Shown: positions 33,838 through 43,021 of the stretch, in pieces | Layout: every line of letters starts with the position of its first letter | Position numbering within the stretch: the first letter of the stretch is position 1 | DNA from: Blastococcus saxobsidens | Lineage (GTDB): Bacteria; Actinomycetota; Actinomycetes; Mycobacteriales; Geodermatophilaceae | Reading direction: 5' to 3' | Length of the DNA: 64,000 nt | Assembly: GCF_002938435.1 (NCBI RefSeq) | Contig: NZ_POQT01000014.1 | Coordinates: forward strand, 1 to 64,000 | Program-made: the position numbers and the translations under genes | The notes under the pieces: generated by a model | The model's input: the letters and a program-made list of their open reading frames with translations, nothing else | Told to the model about the DNA's origin: nothing | Database searches by the model: none

Positions 33838-34788
33838 TCAGACCTGGACGGGCGTCTCCCCCTTGGCCGCCATGCGGGCCCGCATGCGCTCGCGGCTCTC
33901 CACGAACCTGGTCGCCTGGGCGTCGAGCCCGGTCAGGAACTCCGCCAGCCGCTCGCGGGCCTGCTCGCCCTCGGGCCCGAAGTCGCTGCGGTCGAACACC
34001 TTCCAGGTGCGCAGGATCGGGGCGACCACCTCGTCGTGGTGCAGCCGGAGGTCGTAGATGCCTGCCTTGGCGATGATCGTCGAGTTCTTCCGGAAGTTCG
34101 CCATGTTCGCGCCGGGCATCTCGAAGTTCATGACCTCGGTGGCCACGGCCTTCATGGTCTCGTCGGGGTCGATGTCGAACGCCGCGGTCACCAGGTTCCG
34201 GTAGAAGATCATGTGCAGGTTCTCGTCGGTGGCGATGCGGGCCAGCAGCTTGTCCGCGACCGGGTCGCCGGTGGCCCGGCCGGTGTTGCGGTGCGAGACC
34301 CGGGTGGCCAGTTCCTGGAAGGAGACATAGGCGACGGCCTCGAGCGGGCTCTTGTCGCCGGAGTCGTAGCCGGTCGTCATGTAGTCCATCCGGGCCCGCT
34401 CGAGCTCCACCGGGTCCACGCCGCGGGTGACGACGAGGTAGTCGCGCAGTGCGATCCCGTGCCGCCCCTCCTCCGCGGTCCAGCGGCCCACCCACTGGCC
34501 CCAGGCGCCGTCCCGCCCGAACCGGGTGGCGATCTCGCGGTGGTAGCTGGGCAGGTTGTCCTCGGTCAGCAGGTTCACGAACATCGCGGCCTTGGCCGTC
34601 GCGTCCAGCCGGGACTGCTCGGGCGACCAGTCCTCGCCACCGAGGAAGGCGAAGTTGCGCCCCTCGTCCCAGGGCACGTAGTCGTGCGGGTGCCACTCCT
34701 TGGCCATCCGGATGTGGCGGTCGAGGTTCTCCGCGACCACCGGCTCGAGCTCGGTCAGGACGGCTGCCTGCGGGGACGTCTGGGGCAC
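33838..34788 (-). CDS. desA: Acyl-[acyl-carrier-protein] desaturase (ferritin-like di-iron)
   Basis: Soluble di-iron enzyme that introduces a double bond into acyl-ACP chains, as DesA1/DesA2 of mycobacteria. The GTG at 34788 follows GGAGG and gives 316 residues. Iron ligands appear as EEGRHG (first ExxH, ~112-117) and DENLH (second, ~197-201), with the paired Glu positions in LLTEDNL and FQELATR. It lacks membrane segments. It is a single gene; a short direct repeat (CCACCACCTCAGACCTCG-like, 33811-33847) covers its 3' end and the spacer. Confidence 0.93.
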   Translation of the reverse strand: MPQTSPQAAVLTELEPVVAENLDRHIRMAKEWHPHDYVPWDEGRNFAFLGGEDWSPEQSRLDATAKAAMFVNLLTEDNLPSYHREIATRFGRDGAWGQWVGRWTAEEGRHGIALRDYLVVTRGVDPVELERARMDYMTTGYDSGDKSPLEAVAYVSFQELATRVSHRNTGRATGDPVADKLLARIATDENLHMIFYRNLVTAAFDIDPDETMKAVATEVMNFEMPGANMANFRKNSTIIAKAGIYDLRLHHDEVVAPILRTWKVFDRSDFGPEGEQARERLAEFLTGLDAQATRFVESRERMRARMAAKGETPVQV

Positions 34789-34950
34789 GGGGACCTCCGG
34801 GTCGACTCCACCTTCGTGCTCGCAACCTACGCCGATCCGACCGCCCGGCGCGCCCCCAGCGGGGGCCCGGCGCGGCCCGCCGTCCCGCCGCTCGCCGGAC
34901 CCGGCCGACCGCCGATGACCGCCCGTGGGCGGATGCGGCAGGGTGGGGGC

Positions 34951-35166
34951 ATGTCTGCGCACGAGCCGTCGCCGTCGCCGTCCCCCCGTGCCCCCAGCGG
35001 GCGGCTGGTCGGGCTGCTCCTCGTGGGGATCGCCGTCGTGCTGCTCGTGTCGTCACCGACGTGGTTCGCCGGCGACCGGGTCGTCGTCGGGGTCGCCCAG
35101 CTCCTCGTGGCCGTCGTCCTGGCGGCCGCCGGGGCCTTCCTGCTGCGGCGGGCCGCCCGCGGCTGA
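34951..35166 (+). CDS. Small two-helix membrane protein, unknown
   Basis: 71 residues from ATG 34951, which follows GGGTGGGGG. A Ser/Pro-rich cytoplasmic N-terminus is followed by two hydrophobic segments, about residues 20-37 (LVGLLLVGIAVVLLV) and 44-64 (VGVAQLLVAVVLAAAGAFLL), ending in RRAARG. No family is recognised. The frame is open much further upstream, but antisense to the desaturase gene, so the short form is preferred. Confidence 0.6.
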   Translation: MSAHEPSPSPSPRAPSGRLVGLLLVGIAVVLLVSSPTWFAGDRVVVGVAQLLVAVVLAAAGAFLLRRAARG

Positions 35167-35236
35167 GGTGCCCATCCCGTTGCGGTGCGGTGTGACCGGC
35201 AGCACACTCCTGGGAACCGAGGGATGGAGGATCCAG

Positions 35237-35440
35237 GTGCTGCTGGCCAAGGAGGAGCTCGTGCGGGTGCTCCGCACGGAGGGCGACAACGACACCGCCG
35301 ACCGGATCGAGGGCAGTGGCCTGCCCGAGCAGATCGACACCGATCAGCACGGGGACGAGCTCGCCGCGGCGGGCCTGGACCGCACGCAGCTGATGGCCAA
35401 GCTGGCCGGCGGTGGCTTCGGGACGACACTCAGCCCCTGA
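35237..35440 (+). CDS. Small hypothetical protein
   Basis: 67 residues from GTG 35237 with GGAGG seven bases upstream. The product is hydrophilic and charged (KEELVRVLRTEGDNDTADRI), with a helical N-terminal half and a Gly-rich end (LAGGGFGTTLSP). No family is recognised. It lies 70 bases after the small membrane protein gene and ends 21 bases before the convergent acyl-CoA dehydrogenase gene. The good ribosome-binding site is the main support. Confidence 0.6.
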   Translation: MLLAKEELVRVLRTEGDNDTADRIEGSGLPEQIDTDQHGDELAAAGLDRTQLMAKLAGGGFGTTLSP

Positions 35441-35461
35441 CCCCCGCAGCCCCTGACCCCC

Positions 35462-36673
35462 TCAGCCGGTGTAGGGGCGCTCCCGGGCCAGCTCTTCCTT
35501 CGCGACGCCGCGGATGTGCACCGCATCCGGGCCGTCCACGATGCGCAGGGTGCGCGCGCTGGCGTAGAAGCGGGCCAGCACCGTGTCGTTGCTGACCCCG
35601 GCGCCGCCGTGCACCTGGATGGCCCGGTCGATGACGTCGAGCGCGACCTTGGGCGCGGCCACCTTGATCGCCGAGATCTCGGTGCGGGCCCCCTTGGCGC
35701 CGTACTTGTCGATCAAGTCGGCGGTCTTGAGGACGTAGAGCCGGGCCTGGTCGATCTCGATGCGGGAGAGTGCGATCGCCTCGCGCACCGTGCCCTGGTC
35801 GGCCAGCGGGCGACCGAAGGCGACGCGGTTCTTGCTGCGCGCGACCATCAGCGACAGCGCGCGCTCGGCCATGCCGATGGCCCGCATGCAGTGGTGGATG
35901 CGGCCGGGGCCGAGCCGGGCCTGGGCGATCATGAAGCCGTCGCCCTCGCCGGAGAGGATGTTGCTCACCGGCACCCGGACGTCGGTGAACCGCAGCTCGC
36001 TGTGGCCGTGCTGGTCCTGGTAGCCGAACACCGGCAGGTGGCGGATGATCTCCAGCCCTGGGGTGTCGCGGGGGACGAGGACCATCGACTGCTGCCGGTG
36101 CGGCGGGCCGTCGGGGTCGGTCTTGCCCATGACGATGAAGATCTGGCAGCGCTCGTCGGCCGTTCCGGTGATCCACCACTTGCGGCCGTTGATCACGTAC
36201 TCGTCGCCGTCGCGGACGATCGAGGTCTGGATGTTGCGGGCGTCGGAGCTGGCGACGTCGGGCTCGGTCATCGCGAAGGCGGAGCGGATCTCGCCCTCCA
36301 GCAGCGGGTTCAGCCACCGATCCTTCTGCTCGGGCGTCCCGAACAGCATGAGCGTCTCCATGTTGCCGGTGTCCGGCGCGCCGACGTTCATCGACTCGGG
36401 GGCGATCACCGGCGACCAGCCGGTGATCTCGGCGACGGAGGCGTACTCGAGGTTGGACAGCCCGCCGACCTCGTGGTGGAAGAGGTTCCACAGGCCGCGC
36501 TTGCGCGCCTCCGCCTTGAGCTCCTCCAGCACCGGCGGGTGCTCGTGGTTGTCGTGGCCGCGCTCGGCACGCCAGGCGTCGTAGACCGGCTCGGCGGGGA
36601 ACACGTGCTCCCGCATGAAGTCCCACGCGCGCGCGCAGACGTCCTCGGCCTTGGCGGAGAGAGCGAAGTCCAT
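35462..36673 (-). CDS. Acyl-CoA dehydrogenase
   Basis: FAD flavoenzyme that oxidises acyl-CoA to enoyl-CoA in fatty-acid or branched-acid degradation. 403 residues from ATG 36673. The N-terminal helical domain (~1-150) leads to the flavin-binding [16 protein letters not shown] (~151-166) and WWITGTAD; the C-terminal helical domain has [19 protein letters not shown] and [19 protein letters not shown] near 345-363. The size and [13 protein letters not shown] N-terminus fit the FadE2/ACAD10-11-like subgroup. It has no beta-oxidation partners nearby. The start is followed upstream by a spacer with two hairpins. Confidence 0.93.
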   Translation of the reverse strand: MDFALSAKAEDVCARAWDFMREHVFPAEPVYDAWRAERGHDNHEHPPVLEELKAEARKRGLWNLFHHEVGGLSNLEYASVAEITGWSPVIAPESMNVGAPDTGNMETLMLFGTPEQKDRWLNPLLEGEIRSAFAMTEPDVASSDARNIQTSIVRDGDEYVINGRKWWITGTADERCQIFIVMGKTDPDGPPHRQQSMVLVPRDTPGLEIIRHLPVFGYQDQHGHSELRFTDVRVPVSNILSGEGDGFMIAQARLGPGRIHHCMRAIGMAERALSLMVARSKNRVAFGRPLADQGTVREAIALSRIEIDQARLYVLKTADLIDKYGAKGARTEISAIKVAAPKVALDVIDRAIQVHGGAGVSNDTVLARFYASARTLRIVDGPDAVHIRGVAKEELARERPYTG

Positions 36674-36745
36674 GCCCGGCAACGTAGCGCCGGGACGTGA
36701 CCGTCGTCGCATCGGGGTGCGCCCGCATCCCGGCGTGCAACGCCG

Positions 36746-36815
36746 AGGAGCCGGGCCCCGCCGCCCCTGGGGACGACCGGACCCGGCTCCTGCGCCGGTG
36801 GCCACCGTGGTGGCC
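36746..36815. terminator. Pair of hairpins after the DUF4383 gene
   Basis: AGGAGCCGGG (36746-36755) pairs with CCCGGCTCCT (36782-36791), and GGCCACC (36800-36806) with GGTGGCC (36809-36815). They lie just downstream of the DUF4383 stop on the - strand and upstream of the acyl-CoA dehydrogenase start, so they probably separate the two transcripts. No T-run follows. Confidence 0.5.
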
Positions 36816-36825
36816 CCGAGATGTG

Positions 36826-37272
36826 TCAGGCGCGCGTGCGACCCGTCACGGCGTCCCGCACCGGGCCGAGGGCCATGACGAGGCCCACGATCGCGGTGGC
36901 GATGTGCAGGACGTTGTCGGCGGCGTTGATGCTGAGGAAGTCCCAGGTCTCGCCGATGGCGATGAGGCCGTAGACGAACGCGGCGCCGTAGCCGACCGCG
37001 AGCAGCCAGCCGTAGGTCCGGGCGCCGGCCAGCGTGCGCGAGAGCGCGATGCCCACGGCGCCGATCAGGATGTGCACGACGTTGTGCATGCCGTTGATCT
37101 CGAACACGAGGAGCGTCTCGCCGGTGTCGTGGGCGAAGAAGTCGTCGAAGCCGGTGACGAAGAACCCGACGATCCCGACGAGCAGGTAGATGACGCCGAA
37201 CGCCAGCGCCAGCATCTGCGGCCAGGTCATGCCCGGCCGGTCCGCACCGGTGTTGCCGTGTGCTGCAGACAT
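36826..37272 (-). CDS. DUF4383 membrane protein
   Basis: 148 residues with four predicted membrane helices at about 20-40, 63-82, 90-108 and 118-135. The pattern [19 protein letters not shown] and [19 protein letters not shown], with two repeated N-x-x-H motifs, is characteristic of DUF4383 proteins of actinobacteria. ATG 37272 is preceded by GGGAGGACACG on the coding strand. Function is not known. A perfect 10-bp hairpin lies about 20 bases upstream of the start. Confidence 0.88.
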   Translation of the reverse strand: MSAAHGNTGADRPGMTWPQMLALAFGVIYLLVGIVGFFVTGFDDFFAHDTGETLLVFEINGMHNVVHILIGAVGIALSRTLAGARTYGWLLAVGYGAAFVYGLIAIGETWDFLSINAADNVLHIATAIVGLVMALGPVRDAVTGRTRA

Positions 37273-37292
37273 CGTGTCCTCCCATGTGGTCG

Positions 37293-37313
37293 ACCCGCCA
37301 GGTCCTGGCGGGT
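37293..37313. promoter_or_regulatory. Tight palindrome upstream of the DUF4383 gene
   Basis: ACCCGCCAGG-T-CCTGGCGGGT is a perfect 10-bp inverted repeat with a single central base, 21 bases before the start codon. Position and compactness suit an operator or a 5'-leader hairpin. No regulator is assigned. Confidence 0.45.
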
Positions 37314-37454
37314 TGCTGTCGGGCCGGTACCCCTGCCTGAGCAGGAGTAACGGACGTCCCCCGTTGGGGCGACGGTCGATGCAGAACCGTCACCTGCGCG
37401 ACGGACGGCCGTGCGGCCCTCGTCCCGGCGTTCGGCTGCGAGGGCGCGGGCGGT

Positions 37455-39110
37455 TCAGTCCAGGCCGGTGCGGGAGGTGGCCTTCGACCGCCGCACGACG
37501 AACGGGCCGATCGCCAGCAGGTCCACCGGAGCGGACCCGAAGCACTCCAGGGCGTCGCGCGGGTCGTCGACCATCGGGCGGCCCGCGGTGTTGAGGCTGG
37601 TGTTCACCACGACCGGGATGCCGGTGCGCCGCTCGAAGCACTCGAGCATGCGGGCGACCAGCGGCTCCTCGGCGCGGTCCACGGTCTGGATGCGGGCGGT
37701 GCCGTCGACGTGGGTGACGGTGGGGATGCGGTCACGCCACTCGGCGGCGACGTCGTGCACGAAGAGCATGTAGCGCGAGGGGATGGGACCGCGGCTGAAG
37801 ATCTCCGGCGCCCGCTCGGCCAGCACCATCGGCGCCACGGGGCGGAACTGCTCCCGCCCCTTCACGTCGTTCATCCGCTCCAGGTTGGCCTCGTAGCCGG
37901 GGTGGGCCAGCAGGGAGCGGTGACCGAGCGCGCGCGGGCCGTACTCGCTGCGGCCCTGGAACCAGGCGACGATCCCGTTGTTCGCCAGCACCTCGGCGAC
38001 GGCGTCGGCGACGTCGCGCGGGCGCTCGTACTCGATCGCCGCCGTCGTCAGGTACTGCTCGATCTCCTCGTCGGACCAGCCGCGGCCGAGGTCGGCGCCC
38101 GGCATCGGCTCGGTGGTCTCGCCGAGGCCGCGGGCGACGTGCAGGGCGCTGCCCAGCGCGGTGCCGGCGTCGCCGGCGGCGGGCTGCACCCACACCTGCT
38201 CGAACGGCGTCTCGGCGAAGATGCGGGTGTTGGCCACGCAGTTGAGCGCGACGCCGCCGGCGAGGGTGAGCGTCCTGTCCCCGGTGCGCTCGTGCAGCCA
38301 GCGGGCGAGCTCGACCAGCACCTCCTCGGTGCGCTGCTGCACGCTGGCGGCGAGGTCGGCGTGGTCCTCCGTCCAGTCGTCGCCCTTGCCCAGGCGCGGC
38401 GCGAACTCGGAGAAGTCGATCTTCGGGGTGCGGAAGCCGCCGTCCTCGGTCGCGACGACGAGCTCGGACAGCTCGCCGGCGAACCGCGGCTTGCCGTAGG
38501 AGGCCATGGCCATGACCTTGAACTCGTCGCTGCTGCGCAGGAAGCCGAGGTGGTCGGTGAGGTCCTCGTAGAGCAGGCCGAGGGAGTGGGGGAGGGCCTG
38601 CCCGGCCAGGATCTCCAGCTGCCCGTCGACGTAGCGGCCGGCCAGGTGGCTGTGCGCCTCGCCGCGCCCGTCGAGCACGAGCACGGAGTTGTCCTGCGCG
38701 GGTGCGGCCAGCCCCGCCGAGGCGGCGTGCGCCACGTGGTGCTTCACGAAGCGGACCTTCGCGGGGTCCAGCCCGGGCAGCGCGTGGGCGAGGAACTCCG
38801 GCGCCTTCTCCGCGTACATCTTCCGCATGACGTCGCCCGGGTCGTTCAGCCCCGAGTCCTCCGGCGACCCCATGAGGGCCGGGTCGAAGGAGTAGGCGAC
38901 GGCGTCGAGGTCCTCCGGGTGCAGGCCGGCCTCGGCCAGGCACCAGGCGGCCGACAGCTCGGGCAGCTCCCAGGCGCTCCAGGGCAGCGGGCGCTTCCCG
39001 TGCTTGCGGCGGCTGAACCGCTCCTCTTCGGCGGCGGCCACGATCTTCCCGTCGACGACGAGCGCCGCCGCCGGGTCGTGGTAGATCGCGTTGATGCCCA
39101 GGACCTTCAC
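37455..39110 (-). CDS. NodU/CmcH-family carbamoyltransferase
   Basis: Transfers a carbamoyl group from carbamoyl phosphate, via carbamoyl-AMP, to a hydroxyl of a small molecule or sugar. GTG 39110 follows AAGGAG and gives 551 residues. The N-terminal YrdC-like/ASKHA half begins [17 protein letters not shown] and has the metal-binding [10 protein letters not shown] (~120-129); [13 protein letters not shown] is near 278. The C-terminal domain starts near 390 with the diagnostic [15 protein letters not shown]. Such enzymes usually belong to natural-product or polysaccharide clusters, but no such genes adjoin it here, so the acceptor is unknown. Confidence 0.92.
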   Translation of the reverse strand: MKVLGINAIYHDPAAALVVDGKIVAAAEEERFSRRKHGKRPLPWSAWELPELSAAWCLAEAGLHPEDLDAVAYSFDPALMGSPEDSGLNDPGDVMRKMYAEKAPEFLAHALPGLDPAKVRFVKHHVAHAASAGLAAPAQDNSVLVLDGRGEAHSHLAGRYVDGQLEILAGQALPHSLGLLYEDLTDHLGFLRSSDEFKVMAMASYGKPRFAGELSELVVATEDGGFRTPKIDFSEFAPRLGKGDDWTEDHADLAASVQQRTEEVLVELARWLHERTGDRTLTLAGGVALNCVANTRIFAETPFEQVWVQPAAGDAGTALGSALHVARGLGETTEPMPGADLGRGWSDEEIEQYLTTAAIEYERPRDVADAVAEVLANNGIVAWFQGRSEYGPRALGHRSLLAHPGYEANLERMNDVKGREQFRPVAPMVLAERAPEIFSRGPIPSRYMLFVHDVAAEWRDRIPTVTHVDGTARIQTVDRAEEPLVARMLECFERRTGIPVVVNTSLNTAGRPMVDDPRDALECFGSAPVDLLAIGPFVVRRSKATSRTGLD

Positions 39111-39230
39111 GCGCGCACTCCTTCTCCTCGGGTCACTGCCCGTCTGTTCGAGGCCTCGACCCGTCGTCCTGCTGATGATCAAGCCCGGGCGCGCGTCCCG
39201 CAGCCCGAGCGCTCCCGCCCTGGGGGCCGC

Positions 39231-40955
39231 TCAGGCGCGCGTCCGGAGCAGGTCGTGCTCGAGCACGGCGGCTAGCGCGAGCGTCTTGTAGCCGACCTCG
39301 TCGAACAGCACGGTGACCCGGTCGTCCTCTACCCGCATCACGACGCCGTGGCCCCACTCGGTGTGCTCGACCGGGGTCTCCACCGGGAAGGGGGTGTCGT
39401 GGTCGTCGGCACCGGGGTGCTCCTGCGCGGTGCCGGCGGAGCAGTTGTCGCAGTTGCCGCAGGGCTCGTCGAGCTGCTCGCCGAAGTAGCCGAGGAGGAA
39501 CTGCCGCCGGCACTCGGTGGTCTCGGCGTAGCCGCGCATCATCTCCACGCGGCTCTGGTCCACCTTCTCGTGGTGCTCGGCCAGCTGCCGGGCCTGCGTG
39601 GCAGCCGCGGCGGGTGAGGGCGCACCCTCGGCCGGGAAGGCGGCACCCTCCTCGTCGAGGACCACCGCCGAGACCTGCTCGAGCAGGTTGAGGTCGCGCG
39701 CCAGGGGGGTGGCGGCGCGGCCGGTCTCCTCGCGCAGCTCCTTCACGTCCACGCCGTCGTCCATGCCGGCGGCCGCCGCGGCCTGGACCAGCCCGGCCAC
39801 CTGCTGCAGCTCCTCCTCGGCGGGTGTCCCGGCGGCGAAGAAGCGGCGGAGGCCGAGGTCCTCCTGGCGGTAGACCAGGACGGCGAGCGCCGGGTCGCCG
39901 TCGCGGCCGGCCCGGCCGATCTCCTGGTAGTAGCTGTCGATCGAGTCGGCCGGCTCGGCGTGGACGACGAAGCGGGTGCCGGGCTTGTCGATGCCCATGC
40001 CGAACGCGGTGGTGGCGACGACGACGTCCAGCTCGTCGTCCATCCAGGCGCGCTGGGTGTCCTCGCGGTCGGCCTTCTTCAACCCGGCGTGGTAGTGGCG
40101 GGCGCGCAGCCCGCGGTCGGCCAGCGCGGTGGCGACGTCCTCGGTGCCGCGGCGCGTGGCGCTGTAGACGATGCCCGGACCGCGGCCCTCACCGACCTCG
40201 GCCAGCACCCGGTCGAGCACGCCCTGGTCCTTGCCGTGCGCGTCGGCGTGGTGGTCGACCTCCAGCCGGATCTCGGGCCGGTCGAAGCCCGCGACCACGA
40301 TCTCCGCGTCCACCATCCCGAGCTGCTCGACGATCTCGGCGCGGACCGGCGGGGCCGCGGTTGCGGTGAGAGCCAGGGCGGTGGGGTGGCCGAGCTGCTC
40401 GATGACGCCGCCGAGGCGCAGGTAGTCGGGGCGGAAGTCGTGCCCCCAGGCCGAGACGCAGTGCGCCTCGTCGACGACGAACAGCGCCGGCTTGGTCTCG
40501 GCGACCGCGTCGACCACGTCCGGCTTGGTGAGCTGCTCGGGGGCCAGGAAGAGGAAGCGGACCGTTCCGTCCCGCAGGCCGTCCAGGGCTTCCCGCTGGT
40601 CGGCCGCCGAGAGCGTGGAGTTCAGCTGCGCGGCGGCCCCGGCCTGGTCGGCGAGCTCGGCCAGCCGCTCCACCTGGTCCCGTTGCAGCGCGATGAGCGG
40701 CGAGACCACCACGACCGGCCCGTCGAGCAGGTGTCCGGCGACCTGGTAGATCGCGGTCTTGCCCGCCCCCGACGGCAGCACGGCGAGGGTGTCCCGCCCG
40801 CCGACCACGGACTGCATCGCGCGCTCCTGACCGGGGCGGAAGCCGTCGTAGCCGAGCACCTCGCGGGCGAACTGCCGGATCCGGCGGGTGCGCACGGAGG
40901 CGCTCGCCCCGGCGGGGTTGTCGTCGGCCGAGGAGGGGGTGGAGGCGCGGGGCAC
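39231..40955 (-). CDS. recQ: RecQ-family DNA helicase with a Tudor-like tail
   Basis: ATP-dependent 3'-5' DNA helicase of recombination and repair. GTG 40955 (GGAG nine bases upstream) gives 574 residues; TTG 40988 is an alternative. It has the RecQ motif 0 FRPGQERAM, Walker A PSGAGKT, DEAHCVSAWGHDFRP, TATAAP, and QEIGRAGRDG. The zinc site is CRRQFLLGYFGEQ...CGNCDNC (~500-525). There is no HRDC domain; instead the last ~50 residues (EWGHGVVMRVEDDRVTVLFD) resemble the Tudor-like C-terminal domain of UvrD/PcrA. That tail comparison is from memory of the fold pattern. Confidence 0.9.
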   Translation of the reverse strand: MPRASTPSSADDNPAGASASVRTRRIRQFAREVLGYDGFRPGQERAMQSVVGGRDTLAVLPSGAGKTAIYQVAGHLLDGPVVVVSPLIALQRDQVERLAELADQAGAAAQLNSTLSAADQREALDGLRDGTVRFLFLAPEQLTKPDVVDAVAETKPALFVVDEAHCVSAWGHDFRPDYLRLGGVIEQLGHPTALALTATAAPPVRAEIVEQLGMVDAEIVVAGFDRPEIRLEVDHHADAHGKDQGVLDRVLAEVGEGRGPGIVYSATRRGTEDVATALADRGLRARHYHAGLKKADREDTQRAWMDDELDVVVATTAFGMGIDKPGTRFVVHAEPADSIDSYYQEIGRAGRDGDPALAVLVYRQEDLGLRRFFAAGTPAEEELQQVAGLVQAAAAAGMDDGVDVKELREETGRAATPLARDLNLLEQVSAVVLDEEGAAFPAEGAPSPAAAATQARQLAEHHEKVDQSRVEMMRGYAETTECRRQFLLGYFGEQLDEPCGNCDNCSAGTAQEHPGADDHDTPFPVETPVEHTEWGHGVVMRVEDDRVTVLFDEVGYKTLALAAVLEHDLLRTRA

Positions 40956-41010
40956 CGGCTCCCTCTCCCCGTGCCCCGAGATCGACAAACTGTGTGCAGG
41001 TGCACGCGGC

Positions 41011-41024
41011 GTTCCCGCGGGAAC
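41011..41024. repeat. GTTCCCGCGGGAAC palindrome, copy 1
   Basis: Perfect 14-bp palindrome in the 77-base gap between the HNH gene stop and the RecQ start. The same core occurs upstream of the HNH gene at 42891-42904, and a variant with two more bases at 42978-42993, so the HNH gene is bordered on both sides. Confidence 0.75.
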
Positions 41025-41032
41025 GTCCCCGG

Positions 41033-42835
41033 TCAGCCATCGACCGGAACGCCCGACTCGGCGGCGAGCCGGCGGACGAGGTCGCGATTACCCATGAGCA
41101 CGCCGATGGCGTGGGCCATGTCCAGCCGCTCGTACGGGGCCTGCGGCGGGCCGGCCGGCGCGGGCGCGCCCTCGGGGAAGAGCACCTCCTCGACGAGCGG
41201 AAGCCGCGTGCAGGTCTCGACCACCGTGCTGACGGTCCCGCGTGAGCCGCGGATCACTGCCCCTGTCGCGGTGCGGAGGCAGGTCCTGCGGGGGTGCTGG
41301 CCTGTGCCCGACCTCCGGTGCGACCTCCGGCGCGAACGCGGCGTGCGCGATGCGGTCCCGGCGCCGGCACGTCGTCGGGACGATGCGGTCGGCGGGGTCG
41401 GCGGGGTCGGCGCGGTCGGCGCGGCGGGGTCCGGATCGGGGTTCGATGTCACGCTCGCTCCAGCCGTGGCGCGGCCTGCCGCAGGCGCCGCGATCGGCCG
41501 TCGGCCGATCGTCGTGTCGAAGGGGTGGACCCCGGCGTACACGTCGTCGCCCTGGACCGGCTCCGGTGCAGCCCCGGCGAGTCCGCTGGCGAACGCCGCG
41601 TCGGCAGCACCCCACACGCGGAGGCCGTCGGGAGTGCTGACCACGAGGCGGCCGTCGGCGCGGCTCATGACCAGGTCCTGGTCGTGGACGAGTCCGTGGT
41701 CGACGTCGCACAGCAGCACCATGTTGTCGAGGTCGGTCCTGCCCCCGAACAGCCAGTGCCGCAGGTGGTGCGCGTGGAGGCGCTCGATCCGCGTCTCGGG
41801 GCAGCCGGGTCGGGCGCACCCGCCATCACGCCGGAGCAGCGCGCGCCTCTGCGGGCGCGTGGCGCGGCGCTTCCGGCGGCCCACGGCCAGCGGTTCCCGC
41901 CCCTGCTCGATCATGGCGACGACCGTCGCCTCGCAGAGCATCCGGCGTGCCTGGGCGCCGGTGATCGCCGGCCCACCCTCGAAGTGGGCCCGTCCGGCAG
42001 CGGTGTCATCGGCCAGGACCGTGGCGTCGACGTGCACGACGACCTCGCGCCGGGGTGGATCACCGGGGCGGCGGTCGGCATGCGTCCCGGCCTCCACCAG
42101 CTCGGCCAGAGCGGCGATGCGACGGGCCGCGGCGCGCTCGCGGGCCATGCCGACCTCGGCGTCCCCGGCGCACCGATCCTCCACGTCCTCGTCCACGGTG
42201 CCGCCCGCCTGCCGGATGGCGGCATGACCGGCGGCCGCCTTCGTCGCCAGGGCCCTGTCGCGGCGCAGGTCCCGCTCGGCCCGCGCCTCGACCGCCGTCA
42301 GCAGCGGGGCGCCCTGCTCGGCGGGCATGCGGATCTTGAGCACGAGGAACCCGTCGTCGTCGGTCCAGGACTCGAACGACTGGTCGAGGGCGGCCCGGCT
42401 CTGGTCGCCTGCGGCCGCCTTGTCGTCGATGCGCCGCCACGTGCGGCAGAAGCGTTCGGTCTGGTGCGCGGTGGCCGAGAGGGCGAACTCCAGGAGCGCT
42501 GCCTCCGAGTCGGGCTCGGCGATGCGGGTGAGGGCGCGCACCTTGGAGTAGGACAGCCGACCGGAGCTGAACGCGGCCTCGATCCGGGGGAGGGCGGGTA
42601 GCGCCCGGGCCACGCGCACGTGCTCCCGTGCGGCGCCGGGGCCCATGCCGCACTGCCACGCCAACCAGTGACCGCAGGAGCGGATGCCCACCCCGTGCCA
42701 GCCGCCCCGGGCGTCGAACTCGGCCACCATCCTCAGCCAGGACGCGGTGGCCGCTGCGAGTCGCACGGCTCCGGAGGTGATCGCCGCCGCCAGTTCGTCG
42801 AGCGGCCGGACGCCGCCTTCATCGTTCGAACGCAT
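41033..42835 (-). CDS. DUF222 / 13E12-type protein with HNH nuclease domain
   Basis: 600 residues from ATG 42835. The N-terminal DUF222 region (~1-290) has the typical WLAWQCGMGPGAAREHVRVA and SYSKVRALTRIA. The HNH domain follows near 340-395: RDGGCARPGCPETRIERLHAHHLRHWLFGGRTDLDN, split here as CARPGC, HAHHLRHW and LDNMVLLC, giving two Cys, the His-His pair and the Asn. A Pro/Ala/Arg-rich low-complexity stretch spans ~460-530. These proteins occur in many copies in actinobacterial genomes and have been compared with mobile repeats. Activity and role are unknown. It is bordered by GTTCCCGCGGGAAC palindromes. Confidence 0.88.
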   Translation of the reverse strand: MRSNDEGGVRPLDELAAAITSGAVRLAAATASWLRMVAEFDARGGWHGVGIRSCGHWLAWQCGMGPGAAREHVRVARALPALPRIEAAFSSGRLSYSKVRALTRIAEPDSEAALLEFALSATAHQTERFCRTWRRIDDKAAAGDQSRAALDQSFESWTDDDGFLVLKIRMPAEQGAPLLTAVEARAERDLRRDRALATKAAAGHAAIRQAGGTVDEDVEDRCAGDAEVGMARERAAARRIAALAELVEAGTHADRRPGDPPRREVVVHVDATVLADDTAAGRAHFEGGPAITGAQARRMLCEATVVAMIEQGREPLAVGRRKRRATRPQRRALLRRDGGCARPGCPETRIERLHAHHLRHWLFGGRTDLDNMVLLCDVDHGLVHDQDLVMSRADGRLVVSTPDGLRVWGAADAAFASGLAGAAPEPVQGDDVYAGVHPFDTTIGRRPIAAPAAGRATAGASVTSNPDPDPAAPTAPTPPTPPTASSRRRAGAGTASRTPRSRRRSHRRSGTGQHPRRTCLRTATGAVIRGSRGTVSTVVETCTRLPLVEEVLFPEGAPAPAGPPQAPYERLDMAHAIGVLMGNRDLVRRLAAESGVPVDG

Positions 42836-42888
42836 GTTCGGACGATAGGTGACCCCACTGACAGAATGCCGCGGTCCCGCCCCGCCCG

Positions 42889-42906
42889 ACGTTCCCGCGG
42901 GAACGT
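42889..42906. repeat. ACGTTCCCGCGGGAACGT palindrome, copy 2
   Basis: Perfect 18-bp palindrome 54 bases upstream of the HNH gene start, followed by CTCGGAA. The third copy also carries TCTCGGAA after it, so the shared unit extends beyond the palindrome. Confidence 0.75.
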
Positions 42907-42977
42907 CTCGGAACGCGCGGGGTGCGGGGCCGGGGCGACGGGTGAACCTGTCGGACCGGGAACGTGGCCGGGTGGGC

Positions 42978-42993
42978 GTTCCCGCGCGGGAAC
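42978..42993. repeat. GTTCCCGCGCGGGAAC palindrome, copy 3
   Basis: Perfect 16-bp palindrome, two bases longer at the centre than the other copies, between the HNH gene and the DUF2786 stop. ATCTCGGAA follows. It could also terminate the DUF2786 transcript. Confidence 0.75.
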
Positions 42994-43021
42994 ATCTCGG
43001 AATCGGGAGGGCGCGGCGCGC

